Shown in pieces: positions 20,065-31,345 of a stretch of 64,000 nucleotides of DNA (its first letter is position 1; each line of letters begins with the position of its first letter). Under the pieces are notes generated by a model, which was not told the origin of the DNA, made no database searches, and worked only from the letters and a program-made list of their open reading frames with translations. The translations under genes and the position numbers were made by a program. The DNA is taken from positions 15,001-79,000 of the forward strand of contig CAMQGK010000607.1 in NCBI GenBank assembly GCA_947000775.1, in the 5' to 3' direction. The DNA is from Pterois miles. Taxonomy: Eukaryota; Chordata; Actinopteri; Perciformes; Scorpaenidae.

Positions 20065-20590
20065 AGTGCAACAGTTAGTTAGCAGCATTATACGTTAACA
20101 ACTAACAGTTAAACGGATTATGAAATAACAGCTAACAATTAGTTAGCAACATTATATGATAGGGCGGCAGTAGCTCAGTCCGTAGGGACTTGGTTTAGGA
20201 ATCGGAGGGTCACCGGTTCAAGTCCCAACATGGTCCAAGACCAACTGGTTGCTGGAGAGGTGCCAGTTTACCTCTTGGGCACTGCTGAGGTGCCCCTGAG
20301 CAAGGCACCAAACCCCCAACTGCTTGGGGCGCTTGTCAGGAGCAGCCCCCTCACTCTGACATCTCTCCATTAATGCAGGTATGTGCACTGTGTGAAATTA
20401 ACAACAGAGTGTAAAAAAACTGAATCTCCCTACAGAGATTCATAAAGGTTCATCTTATCTTATTATCTTATGATAACAACTAACAGTTTGTTAGCAGGCT
20501 TATAAGATATTTAACATTTAGCAGTATTATAAGATAAGAACTAACAGTTAGCAGCATTATAACAGTTAACAGTTAGCAGCATTATAAGAT
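20065..20590. repeat. Degenerate ~30-bp minisatellite split by a SINE
   Basis: AACAGTTAGCAGCATTATA-like units occur on both sides of the SINE (20068-20160 and 20470-20590), at least six times in total. The SINE insertion therefore interrupted a pre-existing tandem repeat. Confidence 0.7.
20162..20469 (+). mobile_element. tRNA-derived SINE (family A)
   Basis: Head GGGCGGCAGTAGCTCAGTC (A box region TAGCTCAGT) and GGTTCAAGTCCC (B box), then a core with GAGCAAGGCACCAAACCCCC, and a TTAGTCCCAC-related tail degraded to AGAGATTCATAAAGGTTC plus TCTTATCTTA units. TATGATA on both sides (about 20155-20161 and 20467-20473) may be the target duplication. RNA polymerase III promoter boxes are present, but this is a retroposon, not a tRNA gene. 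Confidence 0.85.
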
Positions 20591-21322
20591 GAGAAATGGG
20601 CAAGGATGTGCAGACTATACTGTAGATGTCCTGTTACAGATCCACCAGTAGATGGAAGCAGACTACCGAGTACCAACCAACGAGCACACCTTCACAGGAA
20701 GCCTGTCAAATATTATATGTTAATTTTGAAGACTTTTGTCTGTGTGAGAGTGACAGAAATTATTCTTATTTCATGCTGGATGTGTCTGAATCAAAACTCT
20801 TCTGATACAGTTTGGTGTCAGCATGCATGTCTTCATGCAGCTGAAAGTAAAGCAAGCTGCTGCTTAATGTTTGAATATGTGTAAAACTACAGACCCATTA
20901 TACTCAGCTGTACGCTCTATTGTTTATTGTTTTATACAAACATTGTTCAAATCCCCAGAACTTTATTTTAAATTCTAGTTCTAGACCTCAAACTCTCCAA
21001 GGATCTCAAAGTCTGTCAGGATGAATTTTACTGTCTCAAATAATGCAAGTTTAAAAAAACATGTTGGGTTTCAATGTTTCATTCAGTGTCAATATCAACA
21101 AAGAGCTGCAACAACATGATAACACCGTAAAACACTGCATAAATGTGTTCAGACCTTTTGAGCCAGTGTGCTGTTTGAATGTTCCAGTTGTTGTTGAGGA
21201 AAACTTTGAAACTGGTGGATAACTGAAACAAAACAGAGAAAATATGAGTTACCAAAAAACAATATTTAGTACAATTATATCCAGATCACATTTCATACAC
21301 GTTCTGAAATTCCCATTTGCCA
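20591..21322. other. No recognisable feature
   Basis: AT-rich sequence with short frames; no domain or repeat structure that I recognise. Confidence 0.45.
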
Positions 21323-22618
21323 TATTTTCTGAACTATAAGGCACACTTAAAATCCTTTAATTTTCTCAAAAATCAACAGTGTGCTTTATAATACGATGCG
21401 GCTTATATATGAATTCTGGTTGTGCTTACTGACCTTCTCAAACCAATTTTATGTGGTACAGGGTGCTCAAAAATTTCTCAAAATGTTGGATGCTTGATGG
21501 ATCGTCGGATGGTAACAGTAGTCAGGCGCCTGGCAGAGTAATACTACTGACAGTAGTCAGGCACCTGGCGGAGTAATACTACTGACAGTAGTCAGGCACC
21601 TGGCGGAGTAATACTACTGTTACTGTGCTTCGACAGATAGGCACCGTAACATTATCATGTGTGTGTAAGGAGCCAAAATGGCAGCTCTGAAAAGACATGC
21701 TGATAAAGCAGATTTCAAGCTTCAGGCTATCAGTCAGCAGCAGAACATGGGAATAGAGCAGCGGAGAGAGAATTAATATTAATGAATCAATGGTACGAAG
21801 TGGAGGAAGAAGAAGATGAGCTGCACCACGTAAAGAAGACCAACCAGAGTTTCTGAGGGAACAAAGAACAGTGGGTTATTCAGCAGAGAGCAGCAGGTAG
21901 AAGCGTCTCTACAGTTTCTATTCCACTCAAGGCAGCAGCGGTAGAGCTGGACATGAACATCAGCCACTTTCCAGGAGGAGAAACCAAGAGACCCAACGGC
22001 TTTTTCCTCAACTCTCCGTCCCTGTTGATCTGAGACTCCATGCTGCCCATCTCACCGACACTGTCAGAACCAAAGTGAAGAAAACTACTTCGGAGCTCGC
22101 CGTCATTCCGGGTGGATTAACTAAAGAACTCCAACCGCTAGATATCGGTGTCGACAGGTCGTTCAGAGTTAAACTGAGAGCTGCGTGGGAGCGTTGGATG
22201 ACAGAAGGCCAACACACTTTTACCAAGACAGGGAGGCAACGCCGGGCCAGTTCCTCCACTATCTGCCGATGGATCAGGAAGGCAGGAATCATCACTGAAC
22301 AGCTAAGTAACAGCAACCAGACTGACTTGATAATGACCAGACTGACTCGATAATGACCAGACAGATTCGCCCAACTGTTTAACTCAGACACTGATGATGA
22401 AGGATTTGATGGATTTGTGGATGAGGAATGAACTGAAAAAAAACTGAAAGTCAGTGTATTGTTTTGTATTTCGTGTGTTCCAACTGAAAAATGTTGAGAG
22501 TTATTGAAGTTATTGAGTTGTTGAATTAATAGAATCAAGATTGACTTATTGGACCGTTTTGTTTCACCTATAATCCGGTGCGTTTTATAATCCGGTGCGC
22601 CTTATGGTCCGGAAAATA
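21323..22618 (+). mobile_element. pogo/Tigger-like DNA transposon, internally deleted
   Basis: Terminal inverted repeats TATTTTCTGAACTATAAGG (21323) and CCTTATGGTCCGGAAAATA (to 22618) include a TA target. Between them is a fragmentary transposase and a 35-bp tandem repeat (21515-21619, three units around CAGTAGTCAGGCACCTGG). A second relic of the same family sits at 34790-35257 in opposite orientation. Terminal sequence divergence suggests an old copy. Confidence 0.8.
21678..22430 (+). pseudogene. pogo-like transposase relic
   Basis: The N-terminal part reads MAALKRHADKADFKLQAI with early stops (DNA-binding start). The best preserved part is near 22075-22330: KTTSELAVIPGGLTKELQPL, then DIGVDRSFRVKLRAAWERWM and QRRASSSTICRWIRKAG, matching the C-terminal part of the DDE_1 domain of pogo/Jerky-like transposases. 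Most of the catalytic core between is missing. The end near 22400 is acidic (DTDDEGFDGFVDEE in pieces). Non-functional. Confidence 0.8.
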
Positions 22619-22984
22619 CGGCACATGCAGCCACTCATACTCATACCATGATAGAAATATTATAAATGTGGCTTGTCTAGTCTGGACTGCAAAAACTGAT
22701 AGATAAAAAAACAGTGTTTTATATCCATGTAATGACTTCTCTCCCATATCTGTGGTGGCGTTTCTATCCATGCGTAAAGAGATGCATTTCCTAGCATTTT
22801 TACAGATTTATTGACTCAAAACTGTGTGGAAATGAGCTACAGTTGTGTTGCTGTAGTTGCTGGTTGTCACATAATGTTTAAAAGAAGGTGTTTCTCCATC
22901 TTTTCTTTGGGCATGCATCTCTACTCCAGCCTTACAAACTGTCAGATAGTTGGTTTGTGTTCAACACACAGAAGTGACTCAAAC
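22619..22984. other. No recognisable feature
   Basis: Unique-looking sequence; no gene evidence. Confidence 0.45.
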
Positions 22985-23225
22985 AATAAACAACTTTCAA
23001 CTTAAAAACTTGACTTAAACTTAAAAAAAAGAAAAAGAAAGTTTAAGACCTAAACTTAAAGCATTTAACTTAAAAACTTACTTTAAAAAACTTAAACTTA
23101 AATACTTACCTAAAATAATTGGCTTGTATTTAAACTTAAACTTAACAACCTAAACTTAAAAAAACTCCCAGACTTAAAAAGAATGTTGTCAACTTAATGT
23201 TCAAAACCTAAACTTGAAAAGGGCT
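22985..23225 (+). repeat. Cryptic AACTTAAA repeat
   Basis: About 240 bp built from AACTTAAA, ACTTAAACTT and CCTAAACTTAAA words with no fixed period. Palindromic TTAA cores recur throughout. Confidence 0.8.
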
Positions 23226-24198
23226 AAAATGCTCTGAGATGTGGGTTATCACAGTAACCTGTTCACACCTCTGTTTGGGTTCAAACACGCTCTGCTGACA
23301 TGACTAAAGCTACAAAAATCAACAACATTTCAGAAACATATTCTGGACTTTTTCAGAGACAATCAACAAGTTTACCGACGACTTCCTCAACCCAACTCGT
23401 CTTCTGATGTCTTTCTGCATGAACTCAAACATTAAGAGCTGGACCTCTAGTCTGTAGATCCTTTTAGTGTGGACATCATGATGAGGTCCCAGTGTGAACT
23501 GGAGGAGAACCGATTGGATTGGAGGCTCTAGAGAGCTACAATATCAGAAGAAACATTTCAGAGATGGAGAGGAAATGATGTTAATATTTAGCCTTCAAGG
23601 CTAAATATTAGGAAGAGCAAGATAGTTAACTAACCAAAGATTTATGCACCCTGAATTTAGCTATATAGGAGCTATATACATGCAAGTCGATTTACCATTT
23701 ACCATTATAATTGACAGCTTTTCTTTCTGAATGTGAATAACTGGTGTTGAATACATGAAGCTCACAGTACTCAGGAGGACCAGCAGAGAGACAAACATCT
23801 GGACTATGAGTCGATCCAGACACTTTCCCTCACTGTGTGAGTTGACTGATAACGAGTTGATCACTAACATCCTTCTTTACTACGACCCGTCTCACTGTGA
23901 GCTGAGCTGATGAAACTCAGTAACAATAAACACATCTAAAAACAGATTAGTATTTATGATTACAGTAGTACTATTTTAACTGTAAAATAAAACAGTAATT
24001 ACCATGTACTGTATTGTTGGTTATGTTAATTGTGTAATAACTTTAAGAATGTATTCTTAATTTACAGTAACAGTACTGTTGAATAAAACAATTCCTTTAA
24101 ATACAGTATACTTCTTGTTGTGCTAGTAATCAAGAGATTACCAGTATTCTGCTGTTAAAATAACATTTTACTGCATTTTATTTATTTATTCATTTATT
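23226..24198. other. No recognisable feature
   Basis: Mostly unique AT-rich sequence ending in TTTATTTATTTATTC. No gene evidence. Confidence 0.45.
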
Positions 24199-24735
24199 GG
24201 GGGCGGCAGTAGCTCAGTCTGTAGGGAGTTGGCTTGGGAACACAGTGGGGAAATTCAGTTTCAACTGCTTACCTTCAACAAAACAGCAGAACAGCCTGCT
24301 TACCACACTCGGGGGCGGCAGTAGCTCAATGGGGGCGGCAGTAGCTCAGTCTGTAGGGAGTTGGCTTGGGGGCAGTAGCTCAATGGGGGCGGCAGTAGCT
24401 CAGTGGGGGCGGCAGTAGCTCAGTCTGTAGGGAGTTGGCTGGGAACCGGAGGGTCACCGGTTCAAGTCCCGACATGGACCAAAAACTGAGTGTGAACTGG
24501 TAGCTGGAGAGGTGCCAGTTTACCTCTTGGGCACTGCCGAGGTGCCCCTGAGCAAGGCACCAAACCCCCAACTGCTCGGGGCGCTTGTCAGGAGCAGCCC
24601 CCTCACTCTGACGTCTCTCCATTAATGCATGTATGTGTGTTTCAGGTCTGCATGTACCATGTATGAGTTTAACAGAGTGTAAATTGAATTTCCCCATTGT
24701 GGGACTAATAAAGGTAGATCTTCTTCTTCTTCTTC
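24199..24735 (+). mobile_element. Compound SINE with several partial heads (family A)
   Basis: Starts with a complete head (GGGGGCGGCAGTAGCTCAGTC), passes into the complement of a SINE/LINE tail (CACAGTGGGGAAATTCAG at 24241), then CTTACCACACTC, then a chain of four or five partial heads (each GGGGGCGGCAGTAGCTC) before one full SINE body with GGTTCAAGTCCC and a GAATTTCCCCATTGTGGG tail ending in TTC repeats. The part from 24241 on is an inverted near-copy of 41134-41626. Confidence 0.9.
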
Positions 24736-25133
24736 TAAAGTTCTTGACACATTTTTAAGCTTAGCAATAATAATAATGTTTAAACAATAACTGCAGAGTA
24801 CATTTTAACTATTTATTAACACATTTTCTTCTATTTATTGGGTGAGCAAACTATGGCCACCACAGCCATAATTTCCATAATACACTAGCAAATGTGTCTT
24901 TCATAGCATGCACATACCCATACCCAAAAGCGGAGGATGAGGATGGATTTGCATATTTAAAAACTGTGAAGATAACAAATTAACCCAAATAAGAAACCAT
25001 TTATGTAGTTCAAAGGCTCTCTCACGTAAAACTCAGTATTTAAAATAGGGTAAGCTTATTTTGAATTTTTTTTTCTAACCTATAACTGACCCTCATGAAC
25101 TGATTATTAACCGTGAACTGCCAGGATTAACCC
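24736..25133. other. No recognisable feature
   Basis: AT-rich sequence ending in GGATTAACCCTAACC, the target site of LTR element 1. Confidence 0.5.
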
Positions 25134-25138
25134 TAACC

Positions 25139-25669
25139 TGTTGTAAAGGTTAAGTCTTAGTCTGCGTGTTGTGTGTTGCATGCTTTGGTTTTTTCACTTC
25201 GTGTTTTATTTTGTATTCTAACATCCCCTCTCGTTTCAGATCACGTCACTTCCTGCCTGCATGTTTCCCTGCCTGCACGTTTGAGCACCTCCATCTGACC
25301 CAGTTTCCAGCACCACTCACCTGAGTCCTATCGTCTCCCCCTGCGCCCTGATTGTGTCCACCTGGTCCATAGCTAATCACTCCCTTCACTAGTATTTAAT
25401 GTGCGTCTCCCTTTCCTCCCGTTGCTAGTTAGTCTTGCTCACTATGCTCAAGCGTCCTCACATGTTTTCCTTCTTAGACTCCTTGTGTTTTGACCTTCTT
25501 CCTGTTTATACTGACTTCGATTTAGCCCGTCGATTTGGATGTCGTCTCTAGTGATTTTGATAATCTGTGTACCGACCTTGGACTGAATTAAAGACTCTGC
25601 CTTTTGTCTCAACCTGTTCCCTGTTTCCTGCTTTAGGGTTCAAACCTGTTGATCTCCACGGGCTTAACA
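25139..25669 (+). repeat. 5' LTR of element 1
   Basis: 531 bp, TG...CA ends. A TATTTAA box at 25393-25399 is followed 31 nt later by GCTAGTTAGT (25424-25433), the inferred transcript start. GAATTAAAGAC near 25587 may be the poly(A) signal. Confidence 0.95.
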
Positions 25670-25682
25670 GTACGAACTAGCC
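25670..25682 (+). promoter_or_regulatory. Inferred self-priming primer-binding site, element 1
   Basis: GTACGAACTAGCC directly follows the LTR. Its ACGAACTAGC (25672-25681) is the exact reverse complement of GCTAGTTCGT in the 3' LTR (30429-30438) and differs at one base from the 5' LTR copy. No tRNA-type TGG site is seen. Tf1/sushi elements are known to prime from their own transcript end. Confidence 0.7.
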
Positions 25683-25686
25683 TGAG

Positions 25687-26784
25687 ATGAACCCAGCGGA
25701 TACAGATCAGGTTAAATCCGCGTTCAGCGCTCATGGACAGCGGCTCCACGCACACGAGGAGCAGCTCAACGCCGTTAGTCACGGAGTCCGACAGTTGACC
25801 GAAAGTCAAGAAGTTTTTCGATCCACTATGGGTGAGCAAATTAACAGACTCGGTACACAGATGCAAACTCTGATGACTATGCTTGAGTCCCTCCAGACTC
25901 CCAGCACAAGCGAGAGCGCCGCTCCTGTCCCGACTCCAGCGGTCCCGGCTACGCCAGCCCCCGCACCTCTGCCGCCGCCAGTTCCGCTCCTGCCCAGCTT
26001 CCCTCATCTGGCGAAACTAGAGCGCTTCTCTGGCGATGAACCCAATTGTCGCTCCTTTTTGGTACAATGCGGGCTTCACTTTGAGCTCCAGGCAGCCCAA
26101 TTCCCCTCCGAGCGATCTAAGGTAGCGTTTATTATTACTCACCTCACCGGACGAGCGGAGGCTTGGGCCACCGCGGAGTGGGCACGCGGTTCACCGGTGT
26201 GTTCCTCACTGGCACTTTTTTCTCAGACTCTTAGTAAGATTTTTGATCACACTACCCCAGGGAGAGAAGCGGCTCAGGCATTGGTGGCACTTCGACAGGG
26301 GAACCGCCGTGTGATGGACTACTCCATTGAGTTCCGCACCCTGGCTGCCGACAGCGGGTGGAACAGCGCCTCTTTACTGGACACCTTCCTTCACGGTCTT
26401 TCGGACCCGGTTAAGGACCAACTCGCACCGCTGGACCTTCCAGCCGACCCGGATGACGTCATGGCCCTCGCCATCTGAATAGACAACCGCCTTTGGGAAC
26501 GAGAGAGGGAAAAAGAGAGGGACAAGAGAGGAGCTGCAGTTTCACCTCAGGTCCAGCCGAGGCAGTTCACTCCTCAGCGCCTGCCGTGGCGTCTCTCACC
26601 ACAAGCCTCCTCCGAGGACTCGACGCCGCCCTCATCTGCTGCTTCGGAGCCCATGCAACTGGGAAGGACCCGGCTTTCTCCGGAGGAGCGGCAGCGGCGT
26701 TTGAGCGAGGGCCGGTGTATATACTGTGCTCTAAGAGGACATTTTCTTCGCTCGTGTCCAGTAAAAGAGAAGGCTCATCAGTAG
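25687..26784 (+). pseudogene. gag pseudogene of LTR element 1
   Basis: The frame opens at ATG 25687 (MNPADTDQVKSAFSAHGQRL) with an N-terminal coiled-coil-like part, an Ala/Pro-rich linker, and a capsid region (ERFSGDEPNCRSFLVQCGLHF through DYSIEFRTLAADSGWN). It hits TGA at 26476-26478 where element 2 has an Arg codon, which fits a CGA-to-TGA (CpG decay) mutation. Beyond it the same frame continues to a perfect CCHC zinc knuckle, CIYCALRGHFLRSC (C-x2-C-x4-H-x4-C, about 26717-26758), and a natural stop at 26782. Gag packages the RNA in Ty3/gypsy elements. The capsid part resembles the ancestor of vertebrate PEG10/RTL genes, but nothing here suggests a domesticated gene. Confidence 0.9.
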
Positions 26785-26789
26785 CTGAG

Positions 26790-29700
26790 AGGAGACTGGT
26801 GAGCCCAACTTCTATTTCTAACTTTTCCTCTCGTTCCCTAATACAGGCTCGGCTCGTTACTCCTCTCCAGTCTCTGACGTTGCCGGCTCTGGTGGACTCG
26901 GGATCCGACGAAAGTTTTATGGACCGGACTCTGGTCAACACGTTAAGATTGGACCCTACGCCCCTCGCAGAACCTCTGGAGGCGAACGCTCTGGATGGGA
27001 GACGGCTGTGTCGGGTAACGCACCGCACTCCACCCTTGACACTTGTAATGTCTGATAACCACTCTGAGACAATCAGTTTTCATATTATTGACTCTGCCGC
27101 CCATCCTCTTATTCTTGGTCTTCCCTGGTTAAGGAAACACAACCCCCACGTGAACTGGTCCACAGGGGAGGTGTTGAGCTGGGGGGGAAATTGTACTATA
27201 AACTGTCGCCTCTCTCCTGATCCTCTCAAGAGCTCGACAGCGCCCCGGACGGCCGCAAGGAACATTAAATCTACAAATCCTCTACCTGGAGGGAAGCCTG
27301 ACCTGGAGGGGGTTCCCCGCTGCTACTACAACCTGTCTGAAGTGTTTAATAAAGCCCGAGCCTCGTCTCTACCTCCTCATCGGGCTTACGATTGTGGAAT
27401 CGACCTTCTCCCCGGCTCCACTCCCCCCAGAGGCAGACTATACTCCCTCTCGGTCCCGGAACGAGAGGCCATGAGGGAGTATATCGACTCATCTCTAGCA
27501 GCGGGGATAATCAGGCCATCATCTTCACCTGCAGGCGCCGGGTTCTTCTTTGTGGAGAAAAAGGATAAGAGTCTCCGCCCATGTATTGACTACAGGGGAC
27601 TTAACAACATTACCATCAAGAACAGGTACCCCCTCCCTTTAATCTCATCAGCATTTGAACAGTTAAAGGGGTCTAAGATTTTTTCCAAACTTGATCTCCG
27701 TAATGCATATCATTTGGTTCGCATAAGGGAGGGGGACGAGTGGAAAACGGCGTTCAATACCCCAAATGGGCATTACGAATATCTGGTAATGCCGTTTGGA
27801 TTAACCAATGCCCCCGCCGTTTTCCAGTCCTTAGTTAATGACGTGCTTCGGGATATGTTGAATCAGTTTGTGTTTGTTTACTTGGATGACATTCTCATCT
27901 TCTCTCCCGACGAGCAGACACACATCCTACATGTTCGGCAGGTTCTGCAGAGGCTTCTGGACAGCCAGTTATTTGTGAAAGCCGCCGAAAAGTGTAACTT
28001 CCACGTGTCCACCATCTCTTTTCTGGGCTTCGTAATAAGCCCGGACTGCATTCAGATGGACCCTGACAAGGTCAGTGCCGTAGCTAATTGGCCGACCCCG
28101 ACAAATCGAAAGGGGGTTCAAAAATTTTTGGGGTTCGCTAACTTTTACAGACGCTTCATACGGAATTTCAGTTCCATTGCTGCTCCACTCCACCACCTCA
28201 CCTCCCCAAAAGTTAAGTTTGCGTGGTCTCCTGAGGCAGATTCGGCCTTCTGTAGGCTAAAGGAGAGTTTCTGTACAGCCCCTATATTAAACCTGCCGGA
28301 GCTGGACAGACAATTTGTGGTGGAGGTGGATGCGTCCAATTCTGGAATTGGAGCTGTTCTGTCTCAGCGTTCATCCACGGACAATAAATTACACCCCTGC
28401 GCGTTTCTCTCCCGCAAATTGACTCCTGCGGAGAGAAACTATGATATTGGTAATCGCGAGCTGCTAGCGGTCAAGGCAGCTTTAGAAGAGTGGAGACACT
28501 GGCTCGAGGGGGCGGAGCAACCGTTTTTGGTCTGGACGGACCATAAGAATCTCGAGTACATTAAATCTGCCAAGCGTCTCAATGCCCGTCAGGCTAGGTG
28601 GGCACTATTTTTCAACCGCTTTCACTTTATACTGTCTTACCGTCCAGGCTCAAAAAATGGCAAGCCAGATGCTCTATCCAGGTTGCATGACTCCGAGAGT
28701 GAGCCCAAAGACCCCTCATTCATTCGGCCTACATCCTGTATCGTTGGAGCTGTTACATGGGAGATTGAGAATACAGTTAAAGAGGCACTCACTAACATTC
28801 CCATCCCTGTTGAAACACCTGATAACAGACTGTTCGTTCCAGAGTCCGTCCGGGGTCAAGTAATCCACTGGGCTCATACTTCCCGTATCGCTTGTCACCC
28901 GGGTACCAGAAGAACCATGTTTGTCATTAAACAACGGTTCTGGTGGCCGAACATGGAGAAGGCGGTCCAGGAGTATGTCTCCGCCTGTACGGTGTGTGCT
29001 CGGGGAAAGACTCCCCGTCAGCCCCCATCGGGTTTGCTGCGCCCCCTACCGACTCCACACCGCCCCTGGTCTGACATCTCTATCGACTTTGTGACGGGAC
29101 TTCCCTCCTCCGAAGGTAACACCACGATATTAACTATTGTAGATAGATTTTCTAAGATGACCCATTTTGTTGCATTACCCAAGTTGCCCTCCGCCGGAGG
29201 TTATGCTGTCACATGTTTTTCGTATACATGGATTTCCCAGAGACGTGGTGTCAGACCGGGGGCCACAGTTTGTATCCCAGTTTTGGAGGGAGTTTTGCAG
29301 CCTGTTGGGGGCGACGGTCAGCCTCTCCTCGGGCCATCACCCTGAGTCAAACGGACAAACAGAAAGACTGAACCAGGAGCTCGAAACAGGTTTGAGGTGC
29401 TTGGTGGCTCAGAATCCCACTTCATGGAGCAAACACCTATTATGGATTGAATATGCACATAATACCTTGTCTTGTTCAGCATCTGGCCTATCCCCTTTTC
29501 AATGTGCTTATGGCTATCAGCCCCCCTTGTTTCCAGATGTTGAGATCGAGTCCAGCGTTCCTTCGGCACAGGCTCTGGTTCGGAGATGCCGTAGGATTTG
29601 GAGGGGGGCTCGCCAGATGCTGATGAGAAGCTCGGCTCGCACTAAAAGGGCAGTGGATCGTCGGCGAACACCAGCTCCTGCTTACCAGCCAGGCCAGAGG

Positions 29701-30130
29701 GTCTGGTTATCTACCAAAGACCTTCCCCTTCGAGTGGAGTCCAGGAAACTGGCCCCGAGATTTGTGGGCCCCTTCCCCGTGCAAAAGGTAATAAATCCAG
29801 TGGCAGTTAGACTCAGACTTCCCCGTTCCATGAAAATTCACCCCGCATTCCATGTGAGTCGTCTTAAGCCAGTAAAGGAGAGTCCACTGGTTCCAGCCAC
29901 CAAACCTCCACCACCTCCTCGGATCATCGATGGTGGTCCTGTTTTCACCGTTAAGAGACTGATTGGTATGAGAAGACGGGGAAGGGGGCGACAGTTCTTA
30001 GTTGACTGGGACTGGTTATGGACCCGAAGAGAGATCATGGGTATCCACTAAGGATATTATGGATCCTAGTCTCATTAAGGACTACTACCAGTCACACCCA
30101 GAAGATGCTGGGACTTCAGGAGCCGTCCCT
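26790..30130 (+). pseudogene. pol pseudogene of LTR element 1 (PR-RT-RH-IN-chromodomain)
   Basis: Pol lies in the -1 frame relative to gag. Protease has LVDSGSD (DSG at 26895-26903). Reverse transcriptase has FSKLDLRNAYHLVRIREGDE and YLDD (27879-27890). RNase H has VEVDAS and TDHKNLEY (about 28322 and 28535). Integrase has the H/C zinc region with C-x2-C (TVCARGK), Asp in SIDFVTG (29085), Asp in SDRGPQF (29254) and Glu in GQTERL (29362), spaced DD35E. A frameshift near 29200 (frame of the first two thirds ends at 29345) splits the integrase core; a second near 30012 breaks the chromodomain (WEGYGPEERSW-like, read as DWDWLWTRREIMG). The element is not autonomous. Confidence 0.95.
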
Positions 30131-30143
30131 AGAGGGGGGGTTC
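30131..30143 (+). promoter_or_regulatory. Polypurine tract of element 1
   Basis: AGAGGGGGGG then TTC directly before the 3' LTR; the usual plus-strand primer site. Confidence 0.8.
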
Positions 30144-30675
30144 TGTTGTAAAGGTTAGGTCTTAGTCTGCGTGTTGTGTGTTGCATGCTTTGGTTTTTTC
30201 ACTTCGTGTTTTATTTTGTATTCTAACATCCCCTCTCGTTTCAGATCACGTCACTTCCTGCCTGCATGTTTCCCTGCCTGCACGTTTGAGCACCTCCATC
30301 TGACCCAGTTTCCAGCACCACTCACCTGAGTCCTATCGTCTCCCCCTGCGCCCTGATTGTGTCCACCTGGTCCATAGCTAATCACTCCCTCCACTAGTAT
30401 TTAATGTGCGTCTCCCTTTCCTCCCGTTGCTAGTTCGTCTTGCTCACTATGCTCAAGCGTCCTCGCGTGTTTTCCTTCTTAGACTCCTCGTGTTTTGACC
30501 TTCTTCCTGTTTATACTGACTTCGATTTAGCCCGTCGATTTGGATTGTCGTCTCTAGTGATTTTGATAACCTGTGTACCGACCTTGGACTGAATTAAAGA
30601 CTCTGCCTTTTGTCTCAACCTGTTCCCTGTTTCCTGCTTTTGGGTTCAAACCTGTTGATCTCCACGGGCTTAACA
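30144..30675 (+). repeat. 3' LTR of element 1
   Basis: 532 bp, ends TG...CA. Retains GCTAGTTCGT (30429-30438), which matches the primer-binding site perfectly, whereas the 5' LTR has one change there. Confidence 0.95.
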
Positions 30676-31278
30676 TAACCCACTAGTCAACAGATTGAAG
30701 GTACAGATAACTGTGACATTACGCTTTCATCATGGCGGCAGTTTAAGGGATGGAGTCTCCACAAGATATAATGTTATGTAGTTAAACATCACCAAAGCAC
30801 AGCTTTTCAACTAGCTAGCTATTGTAGCTAACACTGCTAAACTCCCTGATTATAGCAGAATATAGTGACTTTCATTACTGCGCATTTTAGAAAGGCCTCC
30901 ACAAGAAAACATGTTCTTTGATTTGATTGATTAGATTAATTGATTGATTCTTTGACTGATTTACTTAAATTATCAAACAGACAATGGATCATGGATGTTA
31001 CTTGCTGTCAGAGTTAGCCGGTGTAGTTAGCATGCTAGTGAGCTAGCAAGCTTAAATTTTCCCAGTATCAGGCAGAATTGCACAGTGAAACCAAGGCTTA
31101 TGGGAAACCAATTTAAACCCACATTACATAAACCTTTCTAAAATGAACAGTGGTTCAAGTTAGTATATGCTGTTATGACTAAGGAGCTGATAAGCTAGTG
31201 TGCTAGACAGCTGAAATGTCATTTACTTCCACTTCAATGATTAAAATACCTCGGCAAGTACTGTATATGGGTCACATG

Positions 31279-31345
31279 TGCCTAAGACTCCAGCGTTGGA
31301 GACGAGGCCTCGTTCATTCCTATGAAAGTTGCTCAGCGGAGCATG
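31279..31345 (+). repeat. Dispersed repeat, copy 1
   Basis: CCAGCGTTGGAGACGAGGCC followed by TCGTTCATTCCTATGAAAG matches 32587-32652 with roughly 80% identity by eye. Confidence 0.7.

Larger units (their letters stand above)
25134..30680 (+). mobile_element. Sushi-type Ty3/gypsy LTR retrotransposon 1 (chromovirus), full length but broken
   Basis: The 5-bp duplication TAACC flanks it (25134-25138 and 30676-30680). LTRs run TGTTGTAAAGG to GGCTTAACA at 25139-25669 and 30144-30675; by hand count they differ by about eight substitutions and one indel, so insertion was fairly recent. Domain order is gag (capsid, CCHC knuckle), protease, reverse transcriptase, RNase H, integrase, chromodomain, which is the Ty3/gypsy chromovirus order. 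There is no envelope frame. A polypurine tract (AGAGGGGGGG) lies at 30131-30140. One nonsense change and two frameshifts disable it. Confidence 0.95.

Noticed and set aside
20162..20240. tRNA gene at the SINE head
   Set aside because: A and B boxes are present but the acceptor stem does not close and the unit continues into a SINE body with a LINE-type tail. The same holds for the heads at 24.2, 54.5, 56.5 and 57.4 kb.
25687..26478. Domesticated PEG10/RTL-like gag gene
   Set aside because: It lies between two LTRs with a target duplication and is followed by pol; it has a nonsense mutation. It is a retrotransposon gag.
28582..28863. Small frames inside pol
   Set aside because: Shadows of the pol reading frame.
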